NCBI GenBank assembly: GCA_964349835.1
Contig: CAYGID010000005.1
Location: forward strand, 7,001 to 71,000
Direction of reading: 5' to 3'
Source of the DNA: JAQVSH01 sp964349835
GTDB taxonomy: Bacteria; Bacteroidota; Bacteroidia; Bacteroidales; UBA4181
Length of the DNA stretch: 64,000 bases
The notes under the pieces are model-generated. The model had not been told where the DNA came from and ran no database searches. It saw only the letters and a list, made by a program, of their open reading frames with translations. Positions 8,444 to 16,732 of the stretch are shown here, one piece after another. Made by a program: the position numbers and the translations under genes. How positions within the stretch are numbered: position 1 is the first letter of the stretch; each line of letters opens with the position of its first letter.

Positions 8444-8940
8444 AGCCTTTTCGCGGTTTTGACCTCATCGATCAACTGGTTCATCCAACCCTCTTTTATC
8501 GTTTGCGACGAAAGCTCTCTGCGAAGAATCCGCTCAGCCATCTCTTTGGCCAGTGCCGCAGATCCCAGTTTCAGCTCCTCAATGGCAGCCAGCTTTTCGG
8601 AGGTAATGCGCATCCTGGCCTCATCGAGCATCTTGTCGGTCATCTGGCGAGCCTCTTTGGCGGCCGTATCCAACATTTTCTTTCGGAGGCTCTCCGTTTC
8701 GAGTAGCATCTCTTTCCGTTTGGCCAGCATCTCCTCCATGGCTGTGGCATTTTCGGCTTGCAGCAATCTCATCTCTTCGCGGGTTTGGTCGGCCAGCCGA
8801 AGGGAGGAGTCAATTTTCTCTTCGCGTTCGTCGAGCATCCGAAGGATGGGTCCCCATGCATACTTTTTCAGGACGAGCAGTACCAGAAAAAAGGTAAGCA
8901 TCATCCAAAAAAGGAGTGAGGTTGGACTAATCAGTTCCAT
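8440..8940 (-). CDS. atpF: ATP synthase Fo b subunit
   Basis: A 166-residue peripheral stalk subunit. One N-terminal transmembrane helix (SLLFWMMLTFFLVLLVLKKY) is followed by the PILRMLDEREEKI signature and a long charged coiled coil of about 110 residues. It dimerises and holds the stator against rotation. Placed between atpE and atpH in the usual order, 21 bases after atpE. Confidence 0.94.
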   Translation of the reverse strand: MELISPTSLLFWMMLTFFLVLLVLKKYAWGPILRMLDEREEKIDSSLRLADQTREEMRLLQAENATAMEEMLAKRKEMLLETESLRKKMLDTAAKEARQMTDKMLDEARMRITSEKLAAIEELKLGSAALAKEMAERILRRELSSQTIKEGWMNQLIDEVKTAKRL

Positions 8941-8961
8941 GTTTCGGCGAATGGAGTGGCG

Positions 8962-9249
8962 TTAACTTAAAACAATTAAAAGACATACTACAATGGCAAA
9001 GAGGGCAACCCCTTCAATCAAACCGGCCAGGATAATCATATTGGTTCTGATTACCTCTGCGGTTTCGGGTTGCCTGCTGATTGATTCCAATGCAGAGCTT
9101 CCAATCCTGCTAATGCCTAAGGCAGCACTCATGGCCGAGAGGCTGGCGCCCAGAGAGGCACCCATTTCGGCCAGTCCGAATCCGAGGGAGGTTCCCGATA
9201 CAGGATCTACTTGATTGACAACTGCTTGTAAGATGGTAGTTAAGAGCAT
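8962..9249 (-). CDS. atpE: ATP synthase Fo c subunit, proton type
   Basis: A 95-residue hairpin of two transmembrane helices joined by the polar loop SRQPE; the c-ring rotor. The ion-binding carboxylate is Glu79 in AGLIEGVALF. The Na+ ligands of Ilyobacter-type c subunits are missing: aligned through the RQPE loop, the helix-1 Gln position is Ile46 and the Ser after the essential Glu is Gly80. The ring is therefore expected to carry H+; this is inference from alignment by eye. An N-terminal extension of about 18 residues precedes helix 1. Confidence 0.94.
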   Translation of the reverse strand: MLLTTILQAVVNQVDPVSGTSLGFGLAEMGASLGASLSAMSAALGISRIGSSALESISRQPETAEVIRTNMIILAGLIEGVALFAIVVCLLIVLS

Positions 9250-9262
9250 GATATTTAAATGG

Positions 9263-10345
9263 TTAGTGGTTATGACTCGAATTTCTGGCAGGGCTTTCCA
9301 AAGCCATGCCTACATAGAGTGCAGAAAATAGGGTAAAAATATAGGCCTGAATAAAGGCTACCAAGAGCTCTAAGAAGTTAAGGAAGAGGGTAAATACCAG
9401 CGTGAGCGGTGTAACAGCCCATCCATAGGCGGCACCTGCCTCTCCCAGGGTGAAGATCAGGGTAAAAAACGAGAGAATAATGATGTGTCCCGCCGTGATA
9501 TTGGCAAAGAGCCGGATAGCGAGCACCACCGGTTTGGTAATTACCGAAAGGAGTTCGACCAACGGCAAAATGGGTGCGGGGAATTTAAGTAAAAAAGGGG
9601 CACTTCGAGGCCAGAGTACCTCCTCCCAATAGTGCCGACTGCCGCTCAGGTTGGTAACCAAAAAGGTGATAAGGGCTAAACCTGCAGTTACCGAAATGTT
9701 TCCGGTAAGATTGGCGCCGCCTGGAAAGAAGGGAATCAACCCCATCAGGTTGTTCAGGAGAATAAAAAAGAAGAGTGTGAGCAGCCAGGGAAGATATTTT
9801 GCGGCTCTCTCCTTTCCCATTGCGGGAATCACCACCTCATTCCGAAGAAAGAGGATCAACACTTCCATGGCATTTTGTAATCCCTTGGGCGCTTGCCCTG
9901 CCCTTCGCTTATACTGGCGGGCAATACCAAGGAAGAGTAGCACAATAAGTGCTGATCCCAACCAGAGCGAAGCCACATTCCGGGTAATGGAGAGGTCGAG
10001 TGGCTTGTAAGTCGATCCATCGGGGAGTGTTTCTACAATCCGGTTGGATCGACCAAGCGGTTCGAGGTGCAGATTTTGATAGGTTTGTGCGGCGTTATGA
10101 AATTGCGACGAGAGGAATAGGTGCCACCCGGAGTGTTTGCTGTAAACAATGGCGGGAAGCGGGATGCCAATCTCCGTTCCTTTCCACGAAAGGATATGCC
10201 ACTCGCGGGCATCGAGCACGTGTTCCATAATAAGGTCGCCTGCATTGTAAGCTGCCGTTTTGCCGTTCCCGTTTGCTGTTGAACTGCCCGAAGCCGGGAA
10301 GACGGCAAAGAGAAGTATCAAAAGCAGAATATATCGAGGTCTCAT
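9263..10345 (-). CDS. atpB: ATP synthase Fo a subunit
   Basis: A 360-residue a subunit, long for the family because of an N-terminal signal-peptide-like helix (MRPRYILLLILLFAVFPASG) and about 100 periplasmic residues before the membrane domain. The essential stator arginine is in VVLAIRLFANITAGH, followed by two conserved helices. Start ATG 10345 was chosen because it begins the signal-like helix; the upstream in-frame extension overlaps the AtpI-like gene. It forms the ion half-channels beside the c-ring. Confidence 0.94.
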   Translation of the reverse strand: MRPRYILLLILLFAVFPASGSSTANGNGKTAAYNAGDLIMEHVLDAREWHILSWKGTEIGIPLPAIVYSKHSGWHLFLSSQFHNAAQTYQNLHLEPLGRSNRIVETLPDGSTYKPLDLSITRNVASLWLGSALIVLLFLGIARQYKRRAGQAPKGLQNAMEVLILFLRNEVVIPAMGKERAAKYLPWLLTLFFFILLNNLMGLIPFFPGGANLTGNISVTAGLALITFLVTNLSGSRHYWEEVLWPRSAPFLLKFPAPILPLVELLSVITKPVVLAIRLFANITAGHIIILSFFTLIFTLGEAGAAYGWAVTPLTLVFTLFLNFLELLVAFIQAYIFTLFSALYVGMALESPARNSSHNH

Positions 10346-10364
10346 TGTATAAGGTACTAGCCAC

Positions 10365-10745
10365 TTATTTTGTGCGCTGCTTAGATTTTCTAAAAAGCCA
10401 TACGCTTTCGGCAACGGAAAAGAGTATATAAACAAAGAAGAGGGTTAAAAGAGCCGGTTGGGCATGGGCTCTGAGAACGAGGCCGAAGACCACCAGCGAA
10501 ACCATCATGAGAAGGAATTTGGTGACCAATTGTTTGAGAAAGACCGAGACGAAATCCATGTTGTTGGCATCGACCGCCTTGCAGACCACCCCCCCGCAAA
10601 AAAGCGTCAGCAGGTAGGGGAAGAGAATTGTCCATAACAGCCCCGGGAATCTGAGATGCGCCATTGGCCCCAAAAAAAGGGAATAGACCACGCCCGTCAG
10701 AAGCAACATGATGATTGTAATATACAGAGAGAAACTACGCATCAT
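10365..10745 (-). CDS. AtpI-like small membrane protein
   Basis: A 126-residue protein with four predicted transmembrane helices (SLYITIIMLLLTGVVYSLF; LLWTILFPYLLTLFCGG; KFLLMMVSLVVFGLVL; LLTLFFVYILFSVAESVW) and a basic C-terminus. Its place between bactofilin and atpB is where Bacteroidota carry a poorly conserved AtpI/AtpR-like protein, thought to help c-ring assembly. The sequence itself is not recognisable enough to prove the family. Start at the MM pair (10745) leaves 8 bases after the bactofilin gene. Confidence 0.6.
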   Translation of the reverse strand: MMRSFSLYITIIMLLLTGVVYSLFLGPMAHLRFPGLLWTILFPYLLTLFCGGVVCKAVDANNMDFVSVFLKQLVTKFLLMMVSLVVFGLVLRAHAQPALLTLFFVYILFSVAESVWLFRKSKQRTK

Positions 10746-10753
10746 TACATGAA

Positions 10754-11110
10754 TCAATCCCCATCGGTCGGAGGTTCCATCTGGCAACTTCCGTTAAAAA
10801 CACAGCCCGGTTCAACAACCAGTCGTCCCGCGTATATTTTTCCTGCCACATGGCAACCCGACTTCATCGACAAAAGGTCGCGGGCATGAATCTCTCCCTC
10901 GAACTGGCCAAACAAATCGGCTGTCCGGCAGAAGAGATCTCCTTCTACCCGACCGGTTTCGCCAATCACCAATTTCCCCTCAACATGTAGTGTCCCTTTC
11001 AGGAATCCATCGAGCCTGAAGTCGCCCTTCGCGCGGATTTCGCCGGTCATAATAGAGCCGGGAATCAGCTTGTTGTAAGGGTGTAGTTCGGGAGTGAGGT
11101 TTTTTGCCAT
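10754..11110 (-). CDS. Bactofilin (polymer-forming cytoskeletal protein)
   Basis: A 118-residue protein with the right-handed beta-helix repeats of bactofilins: IPGSIMTGEIRAKGDFRLDG, GTLHVEGKLVIGETGRVEGD, and SGCHVAGKIYAGRLVVEPG. Bactofilins self-assemble into filaments on the membrane and help set cell shape or place envelope enzymes. It is the first gene of the atp transcription unit, behind a good promoter (11138-11169). ATG 11110 was chosen because the -7 box and expected start site lie between it and the upstream in-frame ATG. Confidence 0.9.
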   Translation of the reverse strand: MAKNLTPELHPYNKLIPGSIMTGEIRAKGDFRLDGFLKGTLHVEGKLVIGETGRVEGDLFCRTADLFGQFEGEIHARDLLSMKSGCHVAGKIYAGRLVVEPGCVFNGSCQMEPPTDGD

Positions 11111-11137
11111 AATGAGAATGTGGTCGCAAAATCTCGG

Positions 11138-11169
11138 CAAAGCTACAAAAAATGTATAAGGGTTCCAAA
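11138..11169 (-). promoter_or_regulatory. Promoter of the bactofilin-atp operon
   Basis: On the minus strand TTTG (11169-11166), a 20-nt spacer, then TAGCTTTG (11145-11138): a full match to the Bacteroidota consensus. It would drive bactofilin and, by readthrough, all of atpB-G. Confidence 0.75.
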
Positions 11170-11221
11170 AATGGGGGTTTGAGCAGGTAGCGATTTACTA
11201 ACCGAACATTTTTTTTTGCGG

Positions 11222-11253
11222 TTTGTGCTTTTTTCGGATAAGGTGTACCTTTG
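11222..11253 (+). promoter_or_regulatory. Promoter of purD
   Basis: TTTG (11222-11225), a 20-nt spacer and TACCTTTG (11246-11253). It is back to back with the atp operon promoter, about 50 bp away, so both share one regulatory region. The purD leader would be about 45 nt. Confidence 0.75.
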
Positions 11254-11304
11254 GGGCTGTTTCCGGCGGCGTACCGTCGTTCTCTTTCATAAACTCTCAG
11301 CCTC

Positions 11305-12582
11305 ATGAATCTTCTCTTAATAGGATCCGGCGGACGCGAACATGCCATGGCCTGGAAACTGGCGTCGAGCCCCAAACTGTCGAAACTCTTTATTGCCCCG
11401 GGAAATGCCGGTACTGCTGCGTTTGGCACCAATGTGCCCATAGCCGTTGATGATTTTGACGGGTTGGCCGAATGTGTGCGAAACAACGATATTGGGATGG
11501 TGGTTGTTGGGCCCGAAGATCCCTTGGTGAAAGGCATTCGTAACTATTTTTCTACCGCTCCAGGTCTGGAACAGGTAGTGGTGGTGGGCCCTGATGCCGA
11601 GGGCGCTCGTTTGGAGGGAAGCAAGGAGTTTGCCAAGGAGTTCATGTTGCGCCATAATATCCCTACCGCTCGTTACCGCAGTTTTCGCTCCGGCCACCTC
11701 GAAGAGGCACGCCTTTTTATGGAATCGCTTCAATCTCCCTACGTGTTGAAGGCCGATGGATTGGCTGCGGGCAAGGGAGTGGTGATTCTTAGCACTATTG
11801 AAGAGGCAGTGGAGGAGTTGTCGGCTATGTTTAGCGGGAAATTCGGAGAGGCCGGTAACACGGTTGTGATTGAGGAGTTTCTGCGGGGAATTGAACTTTC
11901 GGTCTTTGTGCTCACCGATGGAAAACATTACCTCATTCTTCCCGAGGCCAAAGATTATAAGAGGGTTGGGGCAGGCGACACCGGTCCCAACACGGGGGGG
12001 ATGGGTGCCGTATCGCCGGTTCCGTTTGCTACGCCTGAGTTCATGCAAAAAGTGGAGGAGCGCATTGTGGTGCCTACCGTTCAGGGGCTGATTAACGATG
12101 GAATTGACTACCGCGGTTTCCTCTTTATCGGTTTGATGAATGTAGGTGGCGAACCTTTTGTTATTGAGTATAACGTGCGAATGGGCGATCCTGAAACCGA
12201 AGCGGTACTTCCGCGCTTGCAGACCGATCTGCTCGATTTGTTCGAGGCTTTGGGCAACCAAACGCTCGATACCCGTTCTATTAGCGTAGATCCCCGCTTC
12301 GTAACCACCCTTGTGTTGGTTTCGGGCGGTTATCCGGGTGCTTACGCCAAGGGTAAGGTGATTTCGGGACTACAGGAGCCCTGCAGCGGCATGATTTTCC
12401 ATTCGGGAACCCGGTTCGAAGGCGAAAAGGTGGTTACCCATGGGGGGCGAGTGCTTGCGGTAAGTGCCAAAGGGAACACGTTGCGCGAAGCGCTCGAGGC
12501 ATCGAACCGTTGTGCTGCCAAACTGCAGTATGAGGCCAAATATTTCCGCCCCGATATTGGTTTCGATCTTTTAGATCTTTAG
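11305..12582 (+). CDS. purD: Phosphoribosylamine-glycine ligase (GARS)
   Basis: Second step of purine synthesis: joins glycine to phosphoribosylamine using ATP. The 425-residue ATP-grasp enzyme starts with MNLLLIGSGGREHAMAWKL, has YVLKADGLAAGKGVVI in the ATP-grasp domain, PNTGGMGAVSPVPF, and EYNVRMGDPETEAVLPRL with the metal ligands near the end. All motifs are intact. The next gene starts 3 bases after its stop, so the two are co-transcribed. Confidence 0.97.
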   Translation: MNLLLIGSGGREHAMAWKLASSPKLSKLFIAPGNAGTAAFGTNVPIAVDDFDGLAECVRNNDIGMVVVGPEDPLVKGIRNYFSTAPGLEQVVVVGPDAEGARLEGSKEFAKEFMLRHNIPTARYRSFRSGHLEEARLFMESLQSPYVLKADGLAAGKGVVILSTIEEAVEELSAMFSGKFGEAGNTVVIEEFLRGIELSVFVLTDGKHYLILPEAKDYKRVGAGDTGPNTGGMGAVSPVPFATPEFMQKVEERIVVPTVQGLINDGIDYRGFLFIGLMNVGGEPFVIEYNVRMGDPETEAVLPRLQTDLLDLFEALGNQTLDTRSISVDPRFVTTLVLVSGGYPGAYAKGKVISGLQEPCSGMIFHSGTRFEGEKVVTHGGRVLAVSAKGNTLREALEASNRCAAKLQYEAKYFRPDIGFDLLDL

Positions 12583-12585
12583 GCT

Positions 12586-13536
12586 ATGCCCAGAAGGGGA
12601 ATTCGATCGCTAGGGCGTGGAGCCAAATGGGCCATTGCGCTCATGGTTTGTTGCCTTTGGATTCCATTCTTTATGGTGGAGCCTGCGGTTCGGCTGTTCC
12701 CGGACTCTCTGTCTCTTGAAAAAGGTGTGATTTTGTTGCTCATAGGAGGACAGGCTCTTTTGCTTAGCCTGCTTTCGCAACGCCATCGTTTGATGGGCGA
12801 ACGGACTGCTCTGCCGGCCTTTTTCTTTCTTTTTCTGCTCGCCGGGCTGGGTCAGTTCCGATTTAGTATTGTGTCGGCCACCACCGCCTTGTGCCTTTTG
12901 GGGGCGCTTGCCTGTCTGCTCGAATCGTACCGCTTTAACCGATTGGCCTATATTATTTTCCCGGCCGGTTGTTGCATCGGTCTGGCAGCCTGGCTTACCC
13001 CGCCGATGCTTCTCTTTGTGTTGCTGATTCCTGCAGGGTTAATCTTTTTCAGGGCTTTCAACTGGCGTGAATGGGCTTTCGGCGGACTGGGAATTCTCTT
13101 TGCCTATTATTGGGCCTTTGCTCTGTCGTACCTGCTGAATGACTCTTTATGGCCTGTGGTTTCGGGTTTTTCGTCGATACTTTCCGTATTTGGCGCTTTT
13201 CGGCTGGTTCCTGTAGATTTGATGACTTATCTCTGGTTTGGTGCTCTTTTGCTGTTGAGTATCGGGGGCATTCTCTTTTATGCCAAGGGGAATGCCTTCT
13301 GGAGGCGCGCCTACCCTTTTCTCCTGATCTTTGTACTCATCTCTGTGGCTGCGTGCTGGCTATATCGCTCGTTTTTGCCGGTCATGAGCCATGTGTTGGC
13401 TTTTCCGCTGGCACTCTGCTTATCGTTTTATTTTATGCACCTGAGGTCGGATCGCTTTTCGTTTCTGCTTCTGATTATAGGCTTTAGCCTTTTGGTAATC
13501 AGATCGCTCTACTATGCTGCCTATCTGGTAGGTTAG
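12586..13536 (+). CDS. Multi-pass membrane protein, possibly DUF6427
   Basis: A 316-residue very hydrophobic protein with about nine or ten membrane helices and short loops. I do not recognise catalytic residues. Its size, pattern and position directly after purD recall Bacteroidota membrane proteins annotated DUF6427, but that is a position-based guess. It may be co-translated with purD (3-base gap). Its stop codon overlaps the convergent lpxB stop by 3 bases, leaving no room for a terminator between the two converging units. Confidence 0.75.
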   Translation: MPRRGIRSLGRGAKWAIALMVCCLWIPFFMVEPAVRLFPDSLSLEKGVILLLIGGQALLLSLLSQRHRLMGERTALPAFFFLFLLAGLGQFRFSIVSATTALCLLGALACLLESYRFNRLAYIIFPAGCCIGLAAWLTPPMLLFVLLIPAGLIFFRAFNWREWAFGGLGILFAYYWAFALSYLLNDSLWPVVSGFSSILSVFGAFRLVPVDLMTYLWFGALLLLSIGGILFYAKGNAFWRRAYPFLLIFVLISVAACWLYRSFLPVMSHVLAFPLALCLSFYFMHLRSDRFSFLLLIIGFSLLVIRSLYYAAYLVG

Positions 13537-14651
13537 GATTTTAAACAGCGCACCATTTTTTCGGCAACTCTTCGCGAAGCGCCGACTCCTCCCGACATCT
13601 CTTTCAACATCATGTAATCGGTAAGCATCTGCTCTCTGTAGCCAGAATCGGATAGAATCTTTCGTAACTCCTTCTCAATGGAGAGGGCGAGGTTAAACTG
13701 CAAAATCTCTTTTACAACCTCTCTTCCCATAATGATATTCACCAGCGAGAAGTAGGGTATCTTTAAAAAGTGAATTCCAATGTGGTACGAGAGCGCGCTG
13801 GTTTTGTAACAAACCACCTGAGGCACTTCGAAGAGAGCCGTTTCGAGCGTAGCAGTGCCCGAAGTGACCACCGCGGCAACAACGTGCTGGAGGAGGGCGT
13901 AGGTTTGATGCATCACTATCTTCACATCTCCTTCGAGAAATTGCGCATAGTAACTTTCGTCGATCGATGGAGCCCCAGCAACAACAAACTGGTACTCCGG
14001 AAAGGCCTTTGCAGCCTTTTGCATTTCGGGCAGAATCAGCGAAATCTCCTGTTTCCGGCTCCCGCACAGCAGGGCAATAAGTGGTTTTTCCGACAACCCG
14101 TTTTGCTCGCGAAAAGCCGCATAGGTTGGCAGTTGGGCTCTTTTCTCGTCGATAGCATCGATGAGCGGATTGCCCTCAAAATGGACTTTGTGGTAGTTGT
14201 ACTTCGCATAAAAAGCCTTTTCGAAGGGGAAGATGATAAACATCTCATCCACATACTTTTTAATTATCTCTACTCTTGAAGCCTTCCATGCCCAGATTTT
14301 GGGCGAGATATAGTAGTAGGTCTTGAACCCTTTCGTTTTGGCAAACTTGGCCATACGTAGATTAAACCCCGGATAATCTATAAAAATCACCACATCGGGT
14401 TGCCAGGCCAGAATCTCCTTTTGGCACTCTTCCAGGTTCCGAAAAACAGCTCGCAGGTTTTTCAGCACCTCCCAAATACCCATAAAGGCGGTAGTGCTGT
14501 AGTGTCGGGTGAGCTCCATCCCTTCGGCCTCCATCAGGTTGCCGCCCCACCCGCGGAGTTGTGCCTTCGGGTCGGCCATTTTGAGGCCGTGAATCAGGTT
14601 CGAACCGTGCATATCGCCCGAGGCCTCGCCTGCTATCAGAAAGTACTTCAT
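13533..14651 (-). CDS. lpxB: Lipid-A-disaccharide synthase
   Basis: Makes the lipid A disaccharide from UDP-2,3-diacylglucosamine and lipid X; a GT19 peripheral membrane enzyme. 372 residues, starting MKYFLIAGEASGDMHGSNLI. The family motifs IDYPGFNLRMAKFAK, SPKIWAWK and the donor-site ATLETALFEVPQVVCYK are present. ATG 14651 fits the family; the in-frame upstream extension is unconserved. It follows surE by 42 bases, an order often seen in Bacteroidota. Confidence 0.96.
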   Translation of the reverse strand: MKYFLIAGEASGDMHGSNLIHGLKMADPKAQLRGWGGNLMEAEGMELTRHYSTTAFMGIWEVLKNLRAVFRNLEECQKEILAWQPDVVIFIDYPGFNLRMAKFAKTKGFKTYYYISPKIWAWKASRVEIIKKYVDEMFIIFPFEKAFYAKYNYHKVHFEGNPLIDAIDEKRAQLPTYAAFREQNGLSEKPLIALLCGSRKQEISLILPEMQKAAKAFPEYQFVVAGAPSIDESYYAQFLEGDVKIVMHQTYALLQHVVAAVVTSGTATLETALFEVPQVVCYKTSALSYHIGIHFLKIPYFSLVNIIMGREVVKEILQFNLALSIEKELRKILSDSGYREQMLTDYMMLKEMSGGVGASRRVAEKMVRCLKS

Positions 14652-14693
14652 GGGGGATAATGGTGAATGGTTAATGGTTAATGAATTAACCAT

Positions 14694-15479
14694 TTATTTC
14701 GCTGTGGAGAAATCGTAGGTGCGGAGGGAAGTTATTGATTCGTAGTCGGTGGAATCAACTTTTAGGGGGACAACGGCAACATATCCGTCGTAGAGGGCTG
14801 TTTCGTCGGTTTCGGGCGAGGAGGGTTCGGCATTGATGAATTTCCCTTCGAGCCAGTTATAATCGCGGCCGGCCGGATCTTTGCGGGTATCGAAGGTCTC
14901 TTTCCAGAAGCCTTGCGCCAGCCGGCAGATTCGGATGCCTTTGATTTGCGATTGGGGTAGATTCGGAATGTTCACATTTAGCAGACACCCTTTTGCCGGA
15001 GGGTTCTTCAAAATTTCGGTGATGATTTGTTTCACAATTCCGCTACAGTAGTCCAGGGTGTCGGAAATGTCGGTGTTAAGAGAGGAGAAGGCTATGGAGG
15101 CGATTCCATGCAGTGCCCCCTCGCGGGCAGCTGCCACGGTGCCGGAGTAATGGGTGCTGGCGGCAGCATTGCTTCCGTAATTGATGCCCGAAAGGATCAT
15201 ATCGGGCCGTACGGGCATAATTTTGTGTAGCCCAAGTTTGATACAGTCAACAGGGGTGCCGTTGCAAACATAAAAGTTCTCAACCCGGTCCATGGGGTGA
15301 CGGTGCACCCGCAACGGGCGAGAGGCGGTAATGGCATGCGACATCCCCGACATGGCTTGTTGTGGCGATACAACAAATACCTCTCCCAGGGTGGCCGCCG
15401 CTTCGGCAAGCGTCAGCAGTCCCTGAGAGAGATATCCGTCGTCGTTGGTAACCAGTATGACTGGTTTTCGGTTCGCCAT
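14694..15479 (-). CDS. surE: 5'/3'-nucleotidase SurE
   Basis: A 261-residue metal-dependent nucleotidase that removes phosphate from nucleoside monophosphates. The metal-binding start ILVTNDDGY, the SGMSHAIT loop, and LSGINYGSNAAASTHYSGTVAAAREG are all intact. It lies 35 bases after oadB and before lpxB on the minus strand, so it could be read from the oad promoter; no separate promoter was found in the short gap. Confidence 0.96.
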   Translation of the reverse strand: MANRKPVILVTNDDGYLSQGLLTLAEAAATLGEVFVVSPQQAMSGMSHAITASRPLRVHRHPMDRVENFYVCNGTPVDCIKLGLHKIMPVRPDMILSGINYGSNAAASTHYSGTVAAAREGALHGIASIAFSSLNTDISDTLDYCSGIVKQIITEILKNPPAKGCLLNVNIPNLPQSQIKGIRICRLAQGFWKETFDTRKDPAGRDYNWLEGKFINAEPSSPETDETALYDGYVAVVPLKVDSTDYESITSLRTYDFSTAK

Positions 15480-15514
15480 TTTATCGATGTTGGGAATAAT
15501 CGATGTTGAGAATA

Positions 15515-16717
15515 TTAGAGCAGCGAGATGAGTACGCCGGCAGCAACGGCCGAGCCAATCACCCCTGCAATGTTACTCGACATACAATACTGCAACACGT
15601 GATTCTTGGGATCGTATTTCAGGGCTATATCGTTGGCTACGCGCGAAGCCATAGGAACAGCACTCAAACCGGTAGCCCCAATGAGCGGATTAATCTTCTT
15701 TTTGGAGAGCATGTTGAAGAGCTTCACGCCAAAGATACCGCCAAAAATGGAGACCGCAAAGGCCAGAAAACCGCCCACAATGATCATGAGGGTTTTCGGA
15801 TCGAGGAAGGTTTCGGAGGTCATGGTTGCGCCTACCGCTAGTCCCAGGAAGATAGTGGCTGTATTCAGAATGGGTCCTGCTGCAGCCTCTGCCAACCTGG
15901 CGGTATCGGGTCCAATCTCTTTTACCAGATTACCAAAGAGCAACATACCAACCAGCGGAACTGCCGAAGGAACCAGCAAAGCAACCAGTGTGCCCAGTGC
16001 AATAGGGAAGATGATTTTGGTGGCCCGCATGTTTTTAATCTCATAATTGTTCGGGAAGAGTTTGTCTTGCTCCTTCATGTTGATGAGCAGCTCCTTTCTA
16101 GAACAGGTTAGACGTACCACGAGCGGGATGATAACCGGCACCAAAGCCATATAGGAGTAGGCGGCTATGGCAATCGGTCCCAAAAGGTGGGGAGCCAGCT
16201 TGATGGTAGTGAAGATGGCTGTGGGGCCATCGGCTCCGCCAATGATACCCAGCGAAGCCGCTTCGCGCGGAGTGAAACCAAAGAAGATAGCCGACAGGAG
16301 CACCATAAAGATACCCAACTGGGCGGCGGCTCCAAATGTAGCCAACCGCAGATTCCGCAGCATAGGGCCAAAATCGGTAAGCGCACCAACTCCCATAAAG
16401 ATAATGGGGGGAAGAAACCCGGTTTTGATGAGCAGATAGTAAACAAAACTCATAATTCCGTGGTCGTGGGCAATCTGAAGGATGGTCTTGTCCATAATGC
16501 CGTTCTCTTCGGTGGCCTGAACCACATTCATGGCTCCCCCCGGAAAGTTGGCAATCAGAAGTCCAAAGGCAATGGGTACCAGCAACAGAGGTTCATACCG
16601 TTTTTTGATTCCCAAGTAGAGAAGCAAAAAGGCGATTCCGTACATGAGCAGCAATTCGGGCTGGGCCACGATATTGCTGAACGCTGTCATTCCGTATAGT
16701 TTTTCTATAATGTTCAT
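15515..16717 (-). CDS. oadB: Na+-translocating decarboxylase subunit beta
   Basis: The membrane subunit that decarboxylates carboxybiotin and pumps Na+ out. 400 residues with roughly nine to eleven membrane helices. The signature GIIGGADGPTAIF holds the Asp that binds Na+ in Klebsiella OadB, and the later NTATIFLGLAVGATM stretch matches the second conserved region. Family members also serve methylmalonyl-CoA and glutaconyl-CoA decarboxylases; the OadA-type partner next to it favours oxaloacetate. It is 15 bases after oadA. Confidence 0.94.
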   Translation of the reverse strand: MNIIEKLYGMTAFSNIVAQPELLLMYGIAFLLLYLGIKKRYEPLLLVPIAFGLLIANFPGGAMNVVQATEENGIMDKTILQIAHDHGIMSFVYYLLIKTGFLPPIIFMGVGALTDFGPMLRNLRLATFGAAAQLGIFMVLLSAIFFGFTPREAASLGIIGGADGPTAIFTTIKLAPHLLGPIAIAAYSYMALVPVIIPLVVRLTCSRKELLINMKEQDKLFPNNYEIKNMRATKIIFPIALGTLVALLVPSAVPLVGMLLFGNLVKEIGPDTARLAEAAAGPILNTATIFLGLAVGATMTSETFLDPKTLMIIVGGFLAFAVSIFGGIFGVKLFNMLSKKKINPLIGATGLSAVPMASRVANDIALKYDPKNHVLQYCMSSNIAGVIGSAVAAGVLISLL

Positions 16718-16732
16718 GGTTAAGGATCCAGA

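Noticed and set aside
11317..12261. 314-codon open frame on the minus strand inside purD
   Set aside because: Antisense to an intact GARS gene with no recognisable domain.
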